Shown here piece after piece: positions 11,451 through 25,767 of a stretch of 64,000 nt of DNA. The position numbers were made by a program, and so were the translations under genes. The number at the start of each line of letters is the position of its first letter. The first letter of the stretch is position 1. Below the pieces are notes generated by a model. That model saw nothing but the letters and a program-made list of their open reading frames with translations, was not told the DNA's origin and did no database searches. Source of the DNA: Terana coerulea (Eukaryota; Basidiomycota; Agaricomycetes; Polyporales; Phanerochaetaceae); NCBI GenBank assembly GCA_024811115.1, contig JAKOGH010000656.1, positions 1-64,000 on the forward strand, given 5' to 3'.

Positions 11451-13103
11451 CTACAAATATGCGCGTGCAGACCTCCGTGCCATCTGCGCAGCACAGTGAT
11501 TAGCGGAAGAGAAAAGAAAAGGGGCCAAAGACGCACCTCGACGACCTTCCATCCGCCGGTGAGCTCGTTGTCGAGTTCCTCCTCTACTCGTGTCACCACA
11601 GCCGCATAGTGACATTGCTCGACCCTGTTTTCTGCTCCCACCATCACCTCTCCGGTCTTGGCATTTCGAAAGAGTAGCATCTCCTGGGTGGCAAAGGTAA
11701 TCACGAACACAGGTATATCGTTCTCTAAAATCTTTCCTTGTGACACCTAGGAAGAGTTAGCTCTGTATTCACTTTCGAGGGGTGAAATGGAATTACCTCT
11801 ACTTGACGGATATCAAGAACTTTACTGTCGCTGACAAGACCCTGTTTCAGGTATTGCTCCATCGTTGCCCAGAGTACGTTGTAAGTCTACCAATTCACAG
11901 TAAGCAATTGTCCTGGATATAGAACATCGTACCCACCGCTTCCCCACACCATGCCTTCAGGGCTTCTTGGTCAGCAGTCAAGTAGGCATCTACGACCTCG
12001 GGAACTATGTACTCCCGTAGTTCCCGCTCGAAGCTCTCGAAGTTGAATGTTGGGTCCATGTACTTCATCATCCGCTGCACCTGTGCGCTTTCGGTCTCGT
12101 CAAACCACGAGCCGATGGTCGACGTGACCGAGCGTATTGACGACACAACCGGGTTCTCGGACTCGTCGAATTGCTGGCGAAGCTCCGTGAACTGGCGGAA
12201 GACGGGGTTGGTCTCCTTCATCTTGTTCCATCGCTCCTGCCGCGGCGAGTCCTTGTGCAGAACGAGAGCTTCGCCCGCGTTAGGATCCGTCTTAACCCGT
12301 GCTCGCCCGCTCGTCATGCTGTCCTTGCCCGCCTTTGCGAGCCGCACCTGCCGCCGCTTTCTCCGAGCTTCTTTATCCTCGAAGCCTGCGTGCTTGGCGC
12401 TGCCACTGTCGTCGAGAGCATCAATGACAGTCTCCGCAAGGGTTTTGTACGCTTCGGTGTTACGTATTGGTTCCGTGGTCTTCTCGATGGTCGAGGAGAC
12501 AGCTGCCGAGGCTCTGGATATCTATGCATTGAAGTGGTCAGCAGATAGTATATGCTTGATTTATGCTGCTACATACCGCACGCATAAGTTCGCTCTCCTC
12601 CATGGTCCGCAGAGCTTCTGAGACAGCATCTCCAACCTTTACACCAGCCTTATGAAGCTCCTCAGCTGCTGCCCTTAGCCGAGGGTTTTCTTTAATGCTG
12701 GATGTGAGCTACAGCGTAACAACATCAATACACCGGAAACCTATCGCCGCAACTTGGCACTTACTCTCGCCCGCTCGTACGCCGCCCTCGCCCGCTTCAT
12801 GGCCTCCGAGTCCTGGAACTTGTCCACGTCACCCTGTAGCTGCTTCACATTGTCCTGCAGCTCTCGGTTCTTCCGGAGTTCATCTCTGAGGACTTCCACA
12901 AAGGTCTGGAAAGGCGACTTGGGCCCGTCATTCTGTCGGCGAGCAGACGAGTGGAAAGATGAACAAGTGGGTAGGGAAGGTACAGAAAACGCAGGGATAG
13001 ACTGCGTCGCGAGCAATGGGACACTTCGACTCCTAAGGGCAAGTCTGATATGTGACGGTGTTGCTGAGTTCAGAACTACACGTCGAAGATGACGGGGCAG
13101 CAT
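11451..13103 (-). CDS. TIM44: mitochondrial import inner membrane translocase subunit TIM44
   Basis: Tim44 tethers mtHsp70 to the TIM23 channel on the matrix side and so helps drive protein import. Six exons (13103-12765, 12708-12577, 12521-11937, 11886-11797, 11746-11537, 11483-11451) sum to 463 codons, 462 residues, without any frame break. The start MLPRHLRRVVLNSATPSHIR opens an arginine-rich presequence. A charged helical region follows (LRDELRKNRELQDNVKQLQ). The Tim44 C-terminal domain contains NPVFRQFTELRQQFDES, MKYMDPTFNFESFEREL, VPEVVDAYLTADQEALKAWCGEA and QEMLLFRNAKTGEV. The last exon codes only MARRSARAYL. The start at 13103 was chosen because upstream codons lack presequence character. 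Confidence 0.95.
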
Positions 13104-13399
13104 TTTGTCCAAGGAGAGAGAGATGGTTGAGGATGCAGACGAAGCCAGCACAAGGCGCTCACAACATTTTGGGCGTCTGTACGCCGCGGTAGGCGTCATT
13201 GATCCGAAACTTGAAAGTCCCTCCGTCGGTCTGTATGACTTCAACTTGTCACCGTATACATTCTCGGGTATACATATCCTGTAATCACCTCACGTCACTC
13301 AAAGCATACTGTCCATGACAATGCATAGAGGATACTAAACTAGCAATAAGACAGTTTTTGGTTCATGCCAGGGCAGAATCTATATCAAACGGAAAGAAT

Positions 13400-15541
<2,142 letters not shown>

Positions 15542-15762
15542 CACGGCTGCAAGAATGGGAAAGAAAGTGTGAGGTGGTCGCGAGGACTGCGAAGGAGGTT
15601 ACGGGCGTATGCGGAATTTGGCCCGGGGGGCCTTCAACCTTTATTTGGGTCTCCGCCTGAATTATCGGCTGGAAGCGGTCCACGCCCACCGGCGCTACCA
15701 GCCAATAAGCGAACTCACGTCCTTTGACGTCGCACAGGCCGCTGCACACGGTGTAGGAAAGG
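15542..15762. promoter_or_regulatory. 221-bp shared divergent promoter ATP1 / MRPL21
   Basis: This short spacer separates the two divergent start codons. It contains a CCAAT pentamer at 15702-15706 (AGCCAATAAG). CCAAT is the site bound by the HAP complex, which in fungi controls respiratory genes; that it works here is inference. A TATA-like run is not obvious. Confidence 0.6.
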
Positions 15763-16288
15763 ATGTCGGCACTTATAAGACGTGTGTATCCTGTTCTCGT
15801 TACTCAACATCAGTGCTCTGACTTTTTCTCTCGTTTCAGCTTTCCGACAGGTCGTCAGTCGTGCCGTGCACACCCAGACCGCTCCCGCTGCCAGCACTTC
15901 ATCCGCGCTGTCGCTCATACAAAGTCAACCCCAGCGATATGTTGTAGCCTCCGTCGCAGGCCGCAAATATCTTCTCGCGCCTCGCGATCTCCTCACCGTT
16001 CCTCGCCTGAAGGACGTTCAAGTTGGAGACGTCCTCGCACTCTCCGAGATCCATGAAGTCGGCTCGCGCGAGTACACCCTTCGCGGTAACCCCGTCGTCC
16101 CCGCCGAGAAAGTCAAGGTCGAGGCAACAGTGGTTGAGCACACAAAGGGCCAGATGGAGGTCATCTTCAAGAAGAAGAGGCGTAAAGGCTATCAAAAGAC
16201 CATCAAGCACAAGCAGACATACACTCGTCTCAGAATCGGTCCCATAGACTTCACCGCGCCGCCACCCACAGAGACACCGCTCTCATAA
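15763..16288 (+). CDS. mitochondrial large-subunit ribosomal protein bL21m
   Basis: This is the mitochondrial homologue of bacterial ribosomal protein L21, part of the large subunit. Two exons (15763-15781, 15840-16288) give 155 residues. The first exon codes MSALIR; the presequence continues PFRQVVSRAVHTQTAPAA. The L21 fold is shown by QRYVVASVAGRKYLLAPRDL, DVQVGDVLALSEIHEVGS, EATVVEHTKGQMEVIFKKKR and the diagnostic RRKGYQKTIKHKQTYTRLRI. It ends in a proline-rich tail. Its promoter is shared with ATP1, which fits co-expression of mitochondrial genes. Confidence 0.93.
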
Positions 16289-16400
16289 CAATTGGTTGCA
16301 TAATTACATAGGTGGAATAATCATTCTCAGTTCGTGGCACACATACGATGGGATGCGAAGACTATGATAGACGGGCACTCATACTACTGCCGAACGCGGT

Positions 16401-19400
16401 CTAAATCTCACCTTCCTCGGGAGTCTCTGCTCTTGCAGGTGGCTCCTGAGGCTGCTCGAGCTCCGAGGGAGGTGCTTCGGGCACGTCATATCGAGCACGC
16501 TGTGGTGGGGGCTGGCAGTTAGCTAAGGACTAGTTAATACGGCGTGTTGATGTACATACCTTTTCAGCTCGTTCTTCATACAATCTGTCGTCGTACGCAG
16601 GGCGTTCCCTCTTCTCTCTCGGATCCTCCCTGTACACAGACGTGCTCCTCTCGCGGTCATGGCGATCCTGGTAAGGGAGAGTGTCCGCTGGTGGGTGTGG
16701 CTCGTCCCAATCACGAGAATAGCGGTCGTAGTCGGCCCTCGAGCCCTTGCGTCTCTTGTCGTCCCTGTCATGATCCCGATCACGCCTTGAGGACTTGTAG
16801 TCACGGTCGTGGTCACGATCGCGATCCTTGGAATGATAATTCTTGTCCTTGTCGTAGTCGCGGTCGCGGGTACGATCTTTAGACGAATGACGAGCATGGT
16901 TGTCGTGGTCGTCGCGCTTATTGCGATGGCGAGAACTACGCGACTCTTTGTCGTGGTGGGAGTCCTTTTCCTCTCGATCTTTACCTCGGCCTCGGTGTTC
17001 CCTGTCCCTGTCGCGTTCGCGTTCACGGTCTTTGTCGCGATCATCGTCATTGGTCTCCTTCGGCTCTCTGCGCCTACGGCTGGTAGTCGAGCCTCCATCT
17101 TCCGATGCCTCTCGCTCGCGTTCGCGGAACCGTTCCTAACCAAGCAGCTGAATATTAGTAACCCAAGGGCTGGACGAATAAGCTACGAACCTTTTGACGC
17201 TTGACAAACTTTGCAAACGCGGATCGTCTACCTTCATCCTCCAGTGCTTTGAACTCGGGTAAATCTTGCATGAGAGGAACGACCTGCAAATATAATAATT
17301 AAAGGGCCATATACGCCGTGTGCGACCAACGTACCTCTTCATACGAAAGGCTAACATCGATAGGCTCAGACATCTTCTTGAGAGCATAGCGAAGGTCGTC
17401 CTGTAGATGACGCTGTCTTCTCTCCGCCCGACGCTTTTCGTCCGCTTGACGCTTGGTTGCATGTTCAAGCATCTATAAACAGTCAATCGTGCGCACTTCC
17501 GGAAAGTTCCGATGAAAACGTACAGTTTCGTAAATCTCGTCTAGATCCCCAGGTGCCAGCCCTCGAACACCATCGTCGCCCTGGACTACAGCCAAGAACT
17601 CCTCTTTTGTCGTCTCCGGTAAGAATCTGAAGTATTTGGATCCGTCACCGTTCGCGTCACCGTTCGCCTCTTCAGTATTGCCGTCATCGGCAGGCTTAGG
17701 GAACTTCTCATTGTGACGCTTGATGGCGGTCTCAGCGACGGTGATCTTGGACTCCAGCTTTTGGTCCAACCCGTCGACAAGATCCCAGAAGAGCTCAAGG
17801 GGATTGGAGCCGGGGTTGCCAAGGATGTTCAGGTAACGCTCGTCCTTCGAGAAAGAGGGATACACTTCTTTCCACTTGGTACGGGCCGTGATCTTGCCGT
17901 CTTCGACGAGTTCACGGAGTAGTTCCTGTGATGTCACGCACGATCAGATGACCGTACCGTTAGATAAAGGGTTAGAGAACTGAGCTCACCCTGAACGCTT
18001 CCCTTGCCTTACGCTCCTTCCTGGTTTTCTCCACCTGAGCCCTGCGCATTTGCTCTTCGAACTCTCGTTCGCGCACACGGCTGTAGTCTTCGAAAGCGAG
18101 GAGAATATCTAAAGTAGGAAGTTTGCGCAGTTCCTCGTCCGTCTGCCATTCTTCAGATTCAACAACCTTCGTCTGGGCTTGACGCCACCGAGTCAGGACG
18201 TCAACATCCAATTTCTTGAAGAGGTTTACGACTTTTGCGATGCTGCGAGAGCGGGCTGCACGAGTCTCTTGCTACTTGAAAGTCAATCATTTATGTGTAG
18301 GGACTAGGTGAATCCACACACCATTTCGCGTTGCTTCAGTTCAGCGACGTACTCTTCGAACACTAGCCTTCTCTCAGCCTCGATCTTAGCCTGCTGCCAT
18401 ATAGGATGTTGCGCGAAGAGTTTATCTGCTGTGGCAAAGGTCGTGTAATGGAAAACGCTCGGGTTGCCTTTCAGCATGTTTCTTATGGCGGGACGTAGCT
18501 TTGACAATCGCGCGTCGCGCTCTTCTTGCTCCTTTGCGCGAAGATTGTCCGTGTACTGCAGAGTGGCAGATGCAATGAAGGACATGACGCTTGCAATAAT
18601 GTAGTAGACGCACCTTTGCCACGCAGCCTTCTTCTCAGCTAGTGTGTTGAGGGCTTTGTAGAGCGGATCTGTAATGATAGTCCTCATCGTCTGATCCCAA
18701 GTCCAGTTCGCATCAACACCTGCTTTTCTCAGGAGATGCATGAAGGCCTTTTCTCCTTCTTCAACGGTCGCGAACCCATTGTGGGGGATTACAGGGTCAT
18801 CAGGAAGGTTGGGTCTAACGGGGAGAACGCTGTTCGAAGAGAATGGAAGGCCGCCTGTATGCGCCCCAACGGACAAGTCGACGCCGTTGCCATTCTGGCC
18901 GTTGGGCTGCTGCGAACCGGCTGGTGAGGATGGGTCACTGCCACCCAAAGGGTTTGCTGCACCTTGCAAAGGGTTCAGAGGGTTGCCCCCTGAGATCCCG
19001 GTTGGGCTACAACACACATATGAGCTTCGAAGCACGTGAGCGATACCCTACTTGTACTTACACCAATGCATTTGTCGGCTGTGTCTTCTCCACCTTCTCG
19101 AGGAGTAACAAGAGTTCATCCGGCATGTCCCATTTTGATTCCTTCGTATCAGTCTGCGAAAGCGTCAGCGGAGTCAAAGACGAGCATATAGCCAACGCAC
19201 GTTGTAGTAGTACTTCCTGCCTCCAGAGAAGTATTCCTTCCATTTGGTTTGATTCAATGCACGCTGATATCGGCCATTAGCATCACGATGTAAGTTACGA
19301 ATATGTTGCGCAAACCTCGAAAGGAGTCTTCAAGTCTATACAGCAGTCAGCTTTGGCTGCAAGGAGGGCATAGCAGTGTCTGCGCTCACCATCTGGCTTC

Positions 19401-19531
19401 TCCCAGACACTCTCCCTCGTTCCGGTGTTGAACCAGTACGTTCGACCTTCCGGGTTACGATGCTCCGTCTAACTATCACATTAGCAATAAGCTTGACGAC
19501 CACGTAAACATACACTCACCCAGACGTTCAT
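16401..19531 (-). CDS. PRP40: U1 snRNP-associated pre-mRNA processing factor PRP40 (WW-FF protein)
   Basis: Prp40 bridges the 5' splice site (U1 snRNP) and the branch-point factors during early spliceosome assembly. The start MNVW at 19531 opens the first WW domain (W...HRNPEGRTYWFNTGTRESVWEKP). The second WW follows (TKWKEYFSGGRKYYYN...ESKWDMP). A Gly/Pro/Asn linker (GGNPLNPLQGAANPLGGSDP) leads to tandem FF domains: EEGEKAFMHLLRKAGVDANW and W at about 18750, DARLSKLRPAIRNMLKGNP, RSRSIAKVVNLFKKLDV, LLRELVEDGKITARTKWKE, and FRFLPETTKEEFLAVVQGDD. The C-terminus is a long Arg-Asp/Arg-Ser repeat tail (about 16560-17130), then a short exon ending PEEGEI at 16401. The charged tail makes other frames look open there; those are shadows. 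Confidence 0.92.
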
Positions 19532-19779
19532 TTCAGAGAGCTCGGCGAAGCAGTGAAGAGGTCGAGGCTAAGAACGCAGAGGGCGCTTGTAGCGCGCTAC
19601 AGCATATTCATCAGGCAAACTAATATAGAAGGTGATTCCCACACACTATGTATCCAATTCGGCAACCGTTGTTGTTGGCACGCAATGGCATTATCGACAG
19701 GTACTGGCGCCGTTACTGCTACTTCTCTATTATTACCTCTTCCATTATGTTCACTACAGAGTAACATGATGATTATTCC

Positions 19780-20516
19780 ATGATCACCCCTGGTTTCCCC
19801 GTGGCTTTCTGTCACTGGTCGGGTAAGCTCTTCTACACCAACCTCTCAGGGAACCCACGCTCGGAAGTCGAAGCTGCAAAACTTGACTGGGACTCTAGTA
19901 CCAGTGATTGCAAGGATGTATCCGCCACACATGGGTTGCGCCGCATTTGGACAGACTCGGAGATCATTAGGGCTACGTTCCGTGATAGGTAGCCCTATTT
20001 GTTTGCGTGGCTAGTATTCGCAGGCCATTTTCACGGCTGTATGGGTTTCCAGAGACAGGCCAGCTCGGATACATGCCGGACGGAAGCATGGGGACTTGTG
20101 AAATGTATGTTAGCACTAATAGCCAGACACTTTCTCCGGCCGCATTTGAGTCGGAGAGGTGCCAGCACGTATGCGAGGAGAACACTGACTCCCTTTCAGC
20201 TCCATGCTTCATGATCTGCGTTATGGCCTTAGATGAGCGGCAAAGTTCAGTTTTCAGACGCATTGAAGAGAATGAATTGGGGAAGCTGAGGGAGAGTGAT
20301 ATTAATGGCGATGGCTTTGTGGCGCAAGCGTCTTCCCGGCAAATTCCGCTACGGGTGGAGGAAACGGGTAACCTAAAGCTGAGTGACACAGACATGGTGG
20401 CCGGTATTACCTTGCATCTGTGCTCCTGGAGTAATGGTTATCCTTCAGTACATTCAGTGCGGTTACACGTCCTGGATATATTCGCTTCCACGACTTTGGC
20501 GAAGCGTCTGCCGTGA
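19780..20516 (+). CDS. hypothetical protein, two exons
   Basis: I do not recognise this gene with certainty. An ORF from ATG 19780 (MITPGFPVAFCHWSGKLFY...EVEAAKLDWDS...GLRRIWTDSEIIRATFRD) joins, through a short GT...AG intron at about 19990-20024, to PFSRLYGFPETGQLGYMPDG and SMGTCEMYVSTNSQTLSPAA. It then runs on through FRRIEENELGKLRESDINGD to a stop at 20516, about 233 residues. The composition is protein-like, with several Cys and Trp and no signal peptide. The stretch around GYMPDGSMGTCEMYV loosely recalls small beta-barrel (calycin-like) fungal proteins; that is only an impression. The 35-nt intron is short for this genome. It lies between divergent PRP40 and the convergent carboxypeptidase gene. 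Confidence 0.4.
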
Positions 20517-20572
20517 CGGTTTTAAACACATCCCACCATGCACAAATAGAGATTAATCTCAGGGCGTCGTCA

Positions 20573-22954
20573 CTAGGCCGACGACTCATCCCAGTTCAAA
20601 ATGAACTTGGTATGGAAGCCTATCTTCTCAACAACTGAATCGACCTTGATTGCTATTCACTAGGTGAGTTTTCGGAACATATTCACAGATAACTAGGCAA
20701 AGTACCTTCATTGACTGTGTGAGCCCCATTGTAATAGCCATCTGTGTGTGCATGGCCGTATCTGAAGATATGTCTCGTGAGGTTCCAGTAGAACTTTGTA
20801 TCTATCCAAGCATGAGTGCAGGTTGTATGCCATGAAGTATAAGCTTGTAAGCTTGTGCTCTTACCCGTGTTTCCTGAAGACCAATACATCCGGCTTAGTT
20901 CGCTTGAGAATGACATCTGAACAAGGCACTCACCTAAAGCCAAGGTCGGCTGTACGATAACACTGCTGCCATCATAGTGTGCAGTTCTTTCGATCGCGCT
21001 CACTATTGTGCCCGCCAGCAATGCGTACGGAGCACTTGACTGCTCCGTCGGCGTCAGCGGAGCTGGCTCCAGCGCCGTCCCGAACGCATCGGACAGCGCC
21101 AGGTGCCCTCCCTTACCACTGCCCGCTGTCACGTTCTTACCGAAAGCGTCCAGCGTGAGGTCGAAGCGTTCAGCGATTGGCCTGAGAATCCTTGTGGTGC
21201 GCTCTTGTAGTTCCGCAACAGAGCTTGTGCACAGTGAGCATACAACACGCATGGATATGTAAATTATGGACAACATACCTATGCTCTGCGATACGATGGT
21301 TCACAACGGCGTGAACCTTCTCAGGCAAGGCGTTTACTTTGACACCACCAGAGATCAGGTCGACGGCTTGAGTGGTGCCCAATGCAGCGGCAGACACAGG
21401 GTTCCATTTCAGAATCGCTTCAGCGAGCTCTGCCAGCGCGTCGTCGTCGTAAATCGCAAGTTTAGCCAAGAGCTTGAGGTCGTCGGGATATTCAGGGCCG
21501 TAGGTAGCTGCACACTGGACCTCCTTGAACAACGTGCCCTCACGACGCAAAGCGGTTTCTTGAGGGTGTGCTTCAATTTCAGTGATTGCAGCCGCGAGGA
21601 TGCCAATAGCCTGATGGAGAATGTGAGACAAAGCGTCGTACTTCAATGACGGCTTGTGCTCACCGTGTGCTTGGGAGGGACGCTGGAATGTCCACCCAAG
21701 GTGGAAATCTCGACACGGAGGTCAAGATAGCCTTTCTCAGCTGTGCTTGGTGAAGCGAAAATAACGCTGTCTCCGTAAGGGTTGCCGAATGGCGCTGAGA
21801 TGAGGGTTAGTGAACATCATGTGGCGCTACAGTCATGCACGTACGGCCTTCGTCCAGGAGAGCTGCGAACGCATTCCTACCATAGTTCTCCTCTAGATAC
21901 TCTGCAAGTTTACCGGCACCCTAAGATTTCGAGTTGGGTCACCGAGGACTCATGTGCAAATCGAAGAAGGCTTACCTGCCTCCCTGCTGACTCTTCATCT
22001 ATACCGAAAGCGAGCACGAACGTCCTCTCCGGTTCAAATCCTTGCGATAGAAGAGAGTCCACAGTATATCTTTGGCGGCCAAAACACGCTGAGCTGATTA
22101 TTTTTGGTTTCATGCTGGATCCACTCACAGTAGGGATATGACGTCAGATTTGTCGTCGCAGGACCCTCGGCCCCAAATCCAGGTACCTACAACGTTCAAA
22201 TGAGAAAGCTCCACTACGCGCGAAGAGTCATAACACACCATCGAAATGTCCGGAATAAGGAGGGTGAATCCAAGAATCGACGGTCGACGGCTCTACCGGA
22301 ACAACGTCTATCCCAACCATTATCAGTAACAACTTGCACATAATGTTTGTTCAAGCCTACCTTGATGGGCAGTCAGTAGAACAGGCTTGAGGGTATCATC
22401 GGAGCCCTGCCAGTGAAACAAGAGAGCGTAGCTGTTCACTTTAGTGACCTCCAGCCTCTCATACCTGGTGTCACGCTCTTCGTCAGCTTAGCCATGATAG
22501 CAAGTTGAAAAGACCGCCTACACAAAAGGGAAAAGTCTCTCGAGCTCCGAGTGCAGCTTGGCAAACACTTCCCACCTTGAGTCTTCTCCTACAGGGCCAA
22601 ATTCATCATACGACTCCGATCTAGTCAAGCATGCCCGTATTAGCCAGAGTACTGGGCGGGTGAGAAATGGACGACCCACGGAACACGAATTGCGGCACCG
22701 AGAGCGTCGGCGACCGCGAGGGTAAAATTCTTGGTGTTGTAGTGGTCCTCGAGCGCAAGGTCCAACTTGCGGTGTTTGTCGGGATACAGTGCCGGGAATT
22801 GAGGGCAGAAGTCGTTCTGCGCGGTCCTGACAACGTCGCTGAGTCCACTCGCCAGTGTCAAAGGGAGCTGCTGGGGTATACTGCTTCCTGCGACATGCAG
22901 CGAGAAAACGAGGGCGTTCGTTAGGACGAAAGCCGCTTGCAGTAAGCGCGGCAT
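20573..22954 (-). CDS. M20 zinc carboxypeptidase (carboxypeptidase S-like), copy 1
   Basis: This is a Gly-Xaa/carboxypeptidase S type M20 peptidase, a di-zinc enzyme cleaving C-terminal residues of small peptides, in yeast delivered to the vacuole. The start MPRLLQAAFVLTNALVFSLH is a hydrophobic signal or anchor segment. About ten exons follow. Metal-ligand motifs are in order: VLLTAHQDVVPV (His), WIHPPYSG, WGRGSCDDKSDL (bridging Asp), FGIDEESAGRQ (catalytic Glu and Glu ligand) and GYYNGAHTVNE (final His). GGHSSVPPKHTAIGILA and QAVDLISGGVKVNALPE mark the lid/dimerisation domain. It ends FHTKFILNWDESSA. The gene is in tandem with a close paralogue 441 bp upstream, the same strand and exon layout. 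Confidence 0.9.
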
Positions 22955-23395
22955 GTTAACCTGAAGACAATTATGTCAGAATTCCAGCTGACTGCACGAC
23001 GCGCTAGACGAAGAATCCAGCTGAGCATACGTGACTTACGGCTGTGCAGCGACAGGCAAAGCGCGTGTGCGTAGACAACTGCAAATCTGTGTGCCTACTT
23101 GTAGGCTTGAGAAAGCGTTGAACAGAGAACGTCTCGTCCACGGTCCGAGTCACGGAACCACCGGCGCCGGTGATGCTGACCAACTCTTGATGGGACCCCA
23201 GACACCCAGGTACGCACAGCTTCAGGGTGGCTAGGAAGGAGTCCGACAGCCCATGAGATCTTCAAGAAATCTCGGAAGTGCAAGCATACTCTGAATGGCT
23301 TAGCATTTTAGACGTGGTTCAAGTTACATTGTACCAAACATATGATAAGATACCTCACGTACAAGATTGAGACACTTTTATCTCAATCCAGATAC
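22955..23395. other. spacer between tandem carboxypeptidase genes
   Basis: This 441-bp region lies between the start of copy 1 and the stop of copy 2, both on the minus strand. It must hold the promoter of copy 1 and the 3' UTR of copy 2. No gene was seen. Confidence 0.45.
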
Positions 23396-25767
23396 TCAAA
23401 CAGAGGCCTCGTCCCAATTGAGAATGAACTTGGTGTAAAAGCCTATCCTCTCTATAACAGCCTGGAGCTTGATCGCTGCGTACGAGAAGGAATATGTAGT
23501 TAGCCTCGTGTATGAAGCTGCAGGTAAAGATACTAACCCTCGTTGACCGTGTGTAGCCCGTTGTAGTGGCTATCCACATGAACATGCGCATAGCGGAAAA
23601 TGTGTTGGGTGAGATTCCAGTAACGGCTGGTATCTGCGAGGTAAACATCATCAAATTAAGATATCGGAAGTAATTCGTTATGTAAGATTTGTTATGTATC
23701 CTTACCAGTATTTCCTACGGCAGCGGTTAGTAAGCGTGACCGAAACATCCGCAAGAATACACACCTAAGGCCAGAGCGGGCTGCACAACAATCGCGCGTT
23801 TGCCACTGGGATGTGCACTATCGAAGGCACTGACGATACTCCCAGCAAGGATGGCCCAGGCAGGACTGGACCCAGTAGGCGTCACGGGCGCTGGTTCCAG
23901 CCCGGGATTGGTGAACGCGTTCTTCAGCTTCAACATTCCTGCGTCAAACTCTCTTCCCGCTGGCAATTTCTTCCCAAAGGCATCAAGAGTGAGGTTGTGC
24001 TGCGCCGCCACAGGTAGCAGGGCCTCGACGAGATGAACTTCCAACTCTGAGACAGAGCTATGCCCCAGTCAGTTTGCCCCAGGTCCAGCGCTGATTAAGA
24101 CCTACCTGTGTTCGGCGATGCGATGATTGACGACTGCATACGCCGTTTCGGGCAGCGCATTCACCTTGACACCGCCGGAAATCAGGTCGACAGCCTGAGT
24201 AGTCCCCATCTGAGCGCCGCTTGCGGGGTTCCACTTTAGTATGGCGTCGGTGAGGTTCGCCAAGGTGTCGCCGTCATGCGTCGCTCGCTCGACTAGCTCC
24301 TTAAGGTCTTCCGGGAAGTCGGGTCCGTAGGCAGCGGCGCACTGAAGCTCTTGAAAGAACGTGCCGTTCTGCCTAATCCTAGCTTCGTGCGGATAAGCTT
24401 CGAGCGCGACAATCGCCGACGCCAGGATGCCTATTGCCTATCATGGGACGTCGGTATGGAAGCCTGGAAAATACCAGCAGACGATGCTCACTGTATGCGG
24501 TGGGGGCACGCTGGAATGGCCGCCAGTGGTGCAGACTTCAATGCGTATATCCGAATAGCCCTTTTCTGTGACAGCGGGATTCGCAAAAATGACGTTGCCT
24601 CCATATGACTCCTCATACGATTCTTTCGATAGTATTAGATTGGGTATTCAACGTAGCGAGGCTGGACATACCTCCTTCATCAAGGAGAACAGCGAACCCA
24701 TTTGTGCCGTATGTATCTTCAAGATAAACGGCGAGATGACCAGCCCCTGCGATGGCAGGCTGAGTTAGAGGGGTTGAAAGAAGGGACAGACGGACTTGCC
24801 TCACAGCCACATGACTCCTCGTCGATACCAAACGCCAGTACGATCGTCCGCTCGGGCGAAAAGTCGGCTTTTAACAGAGAGTCAACCGACACGCTCCATA
24901 GCAGTCAATATCAGCTGTCAAGTTACGAGATTGCTTGTTCTTACAGTAAAGATATCAAGTCAACTTTGTCATCACACGACCCACGGCCCCATAGCCAATT
25001 GCCTAGAGTTCGTCAGGTTAAACCGTGATCGTGATGGCAAGCCCGCGTACCGTCATAGAAGCCTGAATATGGCGGATGTATCCATTCGTCTGTGGTCGAA
25101 GGATCCACTGGTACAACATCTGCAGCTCGACTAATAAGACATGACGACCTGGTGACTTATAACCAGACGTACCCATATGAGCCGTTAGCAAGACAGGTAG
25201 TAGACTGGCATTCTGTCCCGGCCAGCGAAAAACGAGGTTGTAGGTATTAATCTTGGTGACCTCCAGACTGTCGTACCTAGCATATGTGTTATCAAGTGGG
25301 GAAGTATAGTTGACCTGTCGTAGAGCTTACACTAGCGGGAACAACCTTTCGAGCTCTGCATGAAACCGCGCGAAAGTGCTCCACCTTGGATCTTCTCCTA
25401 CAGGTCCGAAGTCATCATACGACTCGGTGCTGTTCGCACATGGGTCAGTGGTCTACAGGATTTTGATCGCTGCTTACGGAACGCGAACAGCTGCTCCGAG
25501 GACATTTGCGACTGTCTGCGCAAACTCATCTGTGCTCTGCCTCTGTCTCAGTTCTTCATCAAGTTGCCTATGCTTCTCAGGGTAAAGCCCTGAGACCTGG
25601 GGACACAAGCCACCTTCTTGCGAGCCAGTGGAGCTTCCGGCTCCTGACACTTGGAGTGATTGTTGTGGGAACTCAACAGCAGATGGAACTTTAGCACCGG
25701 CGGCGGTAACACATGCATACAATGTATAGGTTAGCGCAACGTGTAGCATTGAGGTTCGAAACATCAT
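23396..25767 (-). CDS. M20 zinc carboxypeptidase (carboxypeptidase S-like), copy 2
   Basis: This is the tandem paralogue of the preceding gene with the same order of exons and motifs. The start MMFRTSMLHVALTYTLYACV is a signal peptide, followed by a variable Ser/Gly segment. Then come TESYDDFGPVGEDPRWSTFA, VLLTAHMDVVPV, WIHPPYSGFYDG, WLWGRGSCDDKVDLI, FGIDEESCG, AGAGHLAVYLEDTYG, GGHSSVPPPHTAIGILA, WNPASGAQMGTTQAVDLISG and SHYNGLHTVNE. It ends FYTKFILNWDEASV. All zinc ligands match copy 1. The divergence between copies is highest in the N-terminal 60 residues. It is divergent from the Zap1-like gene across 531 bp. Confidence 0.9.

Noticed and set aside
16523..17143. Minus- and plus-strand frames over the Arg-Asp repeat (including one with many hydrophobic residues)
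   Set aside because: The RD/RS repeat of PRP40 is open in several frames; only the PRP40 frame joins the FF domains and the last exon.
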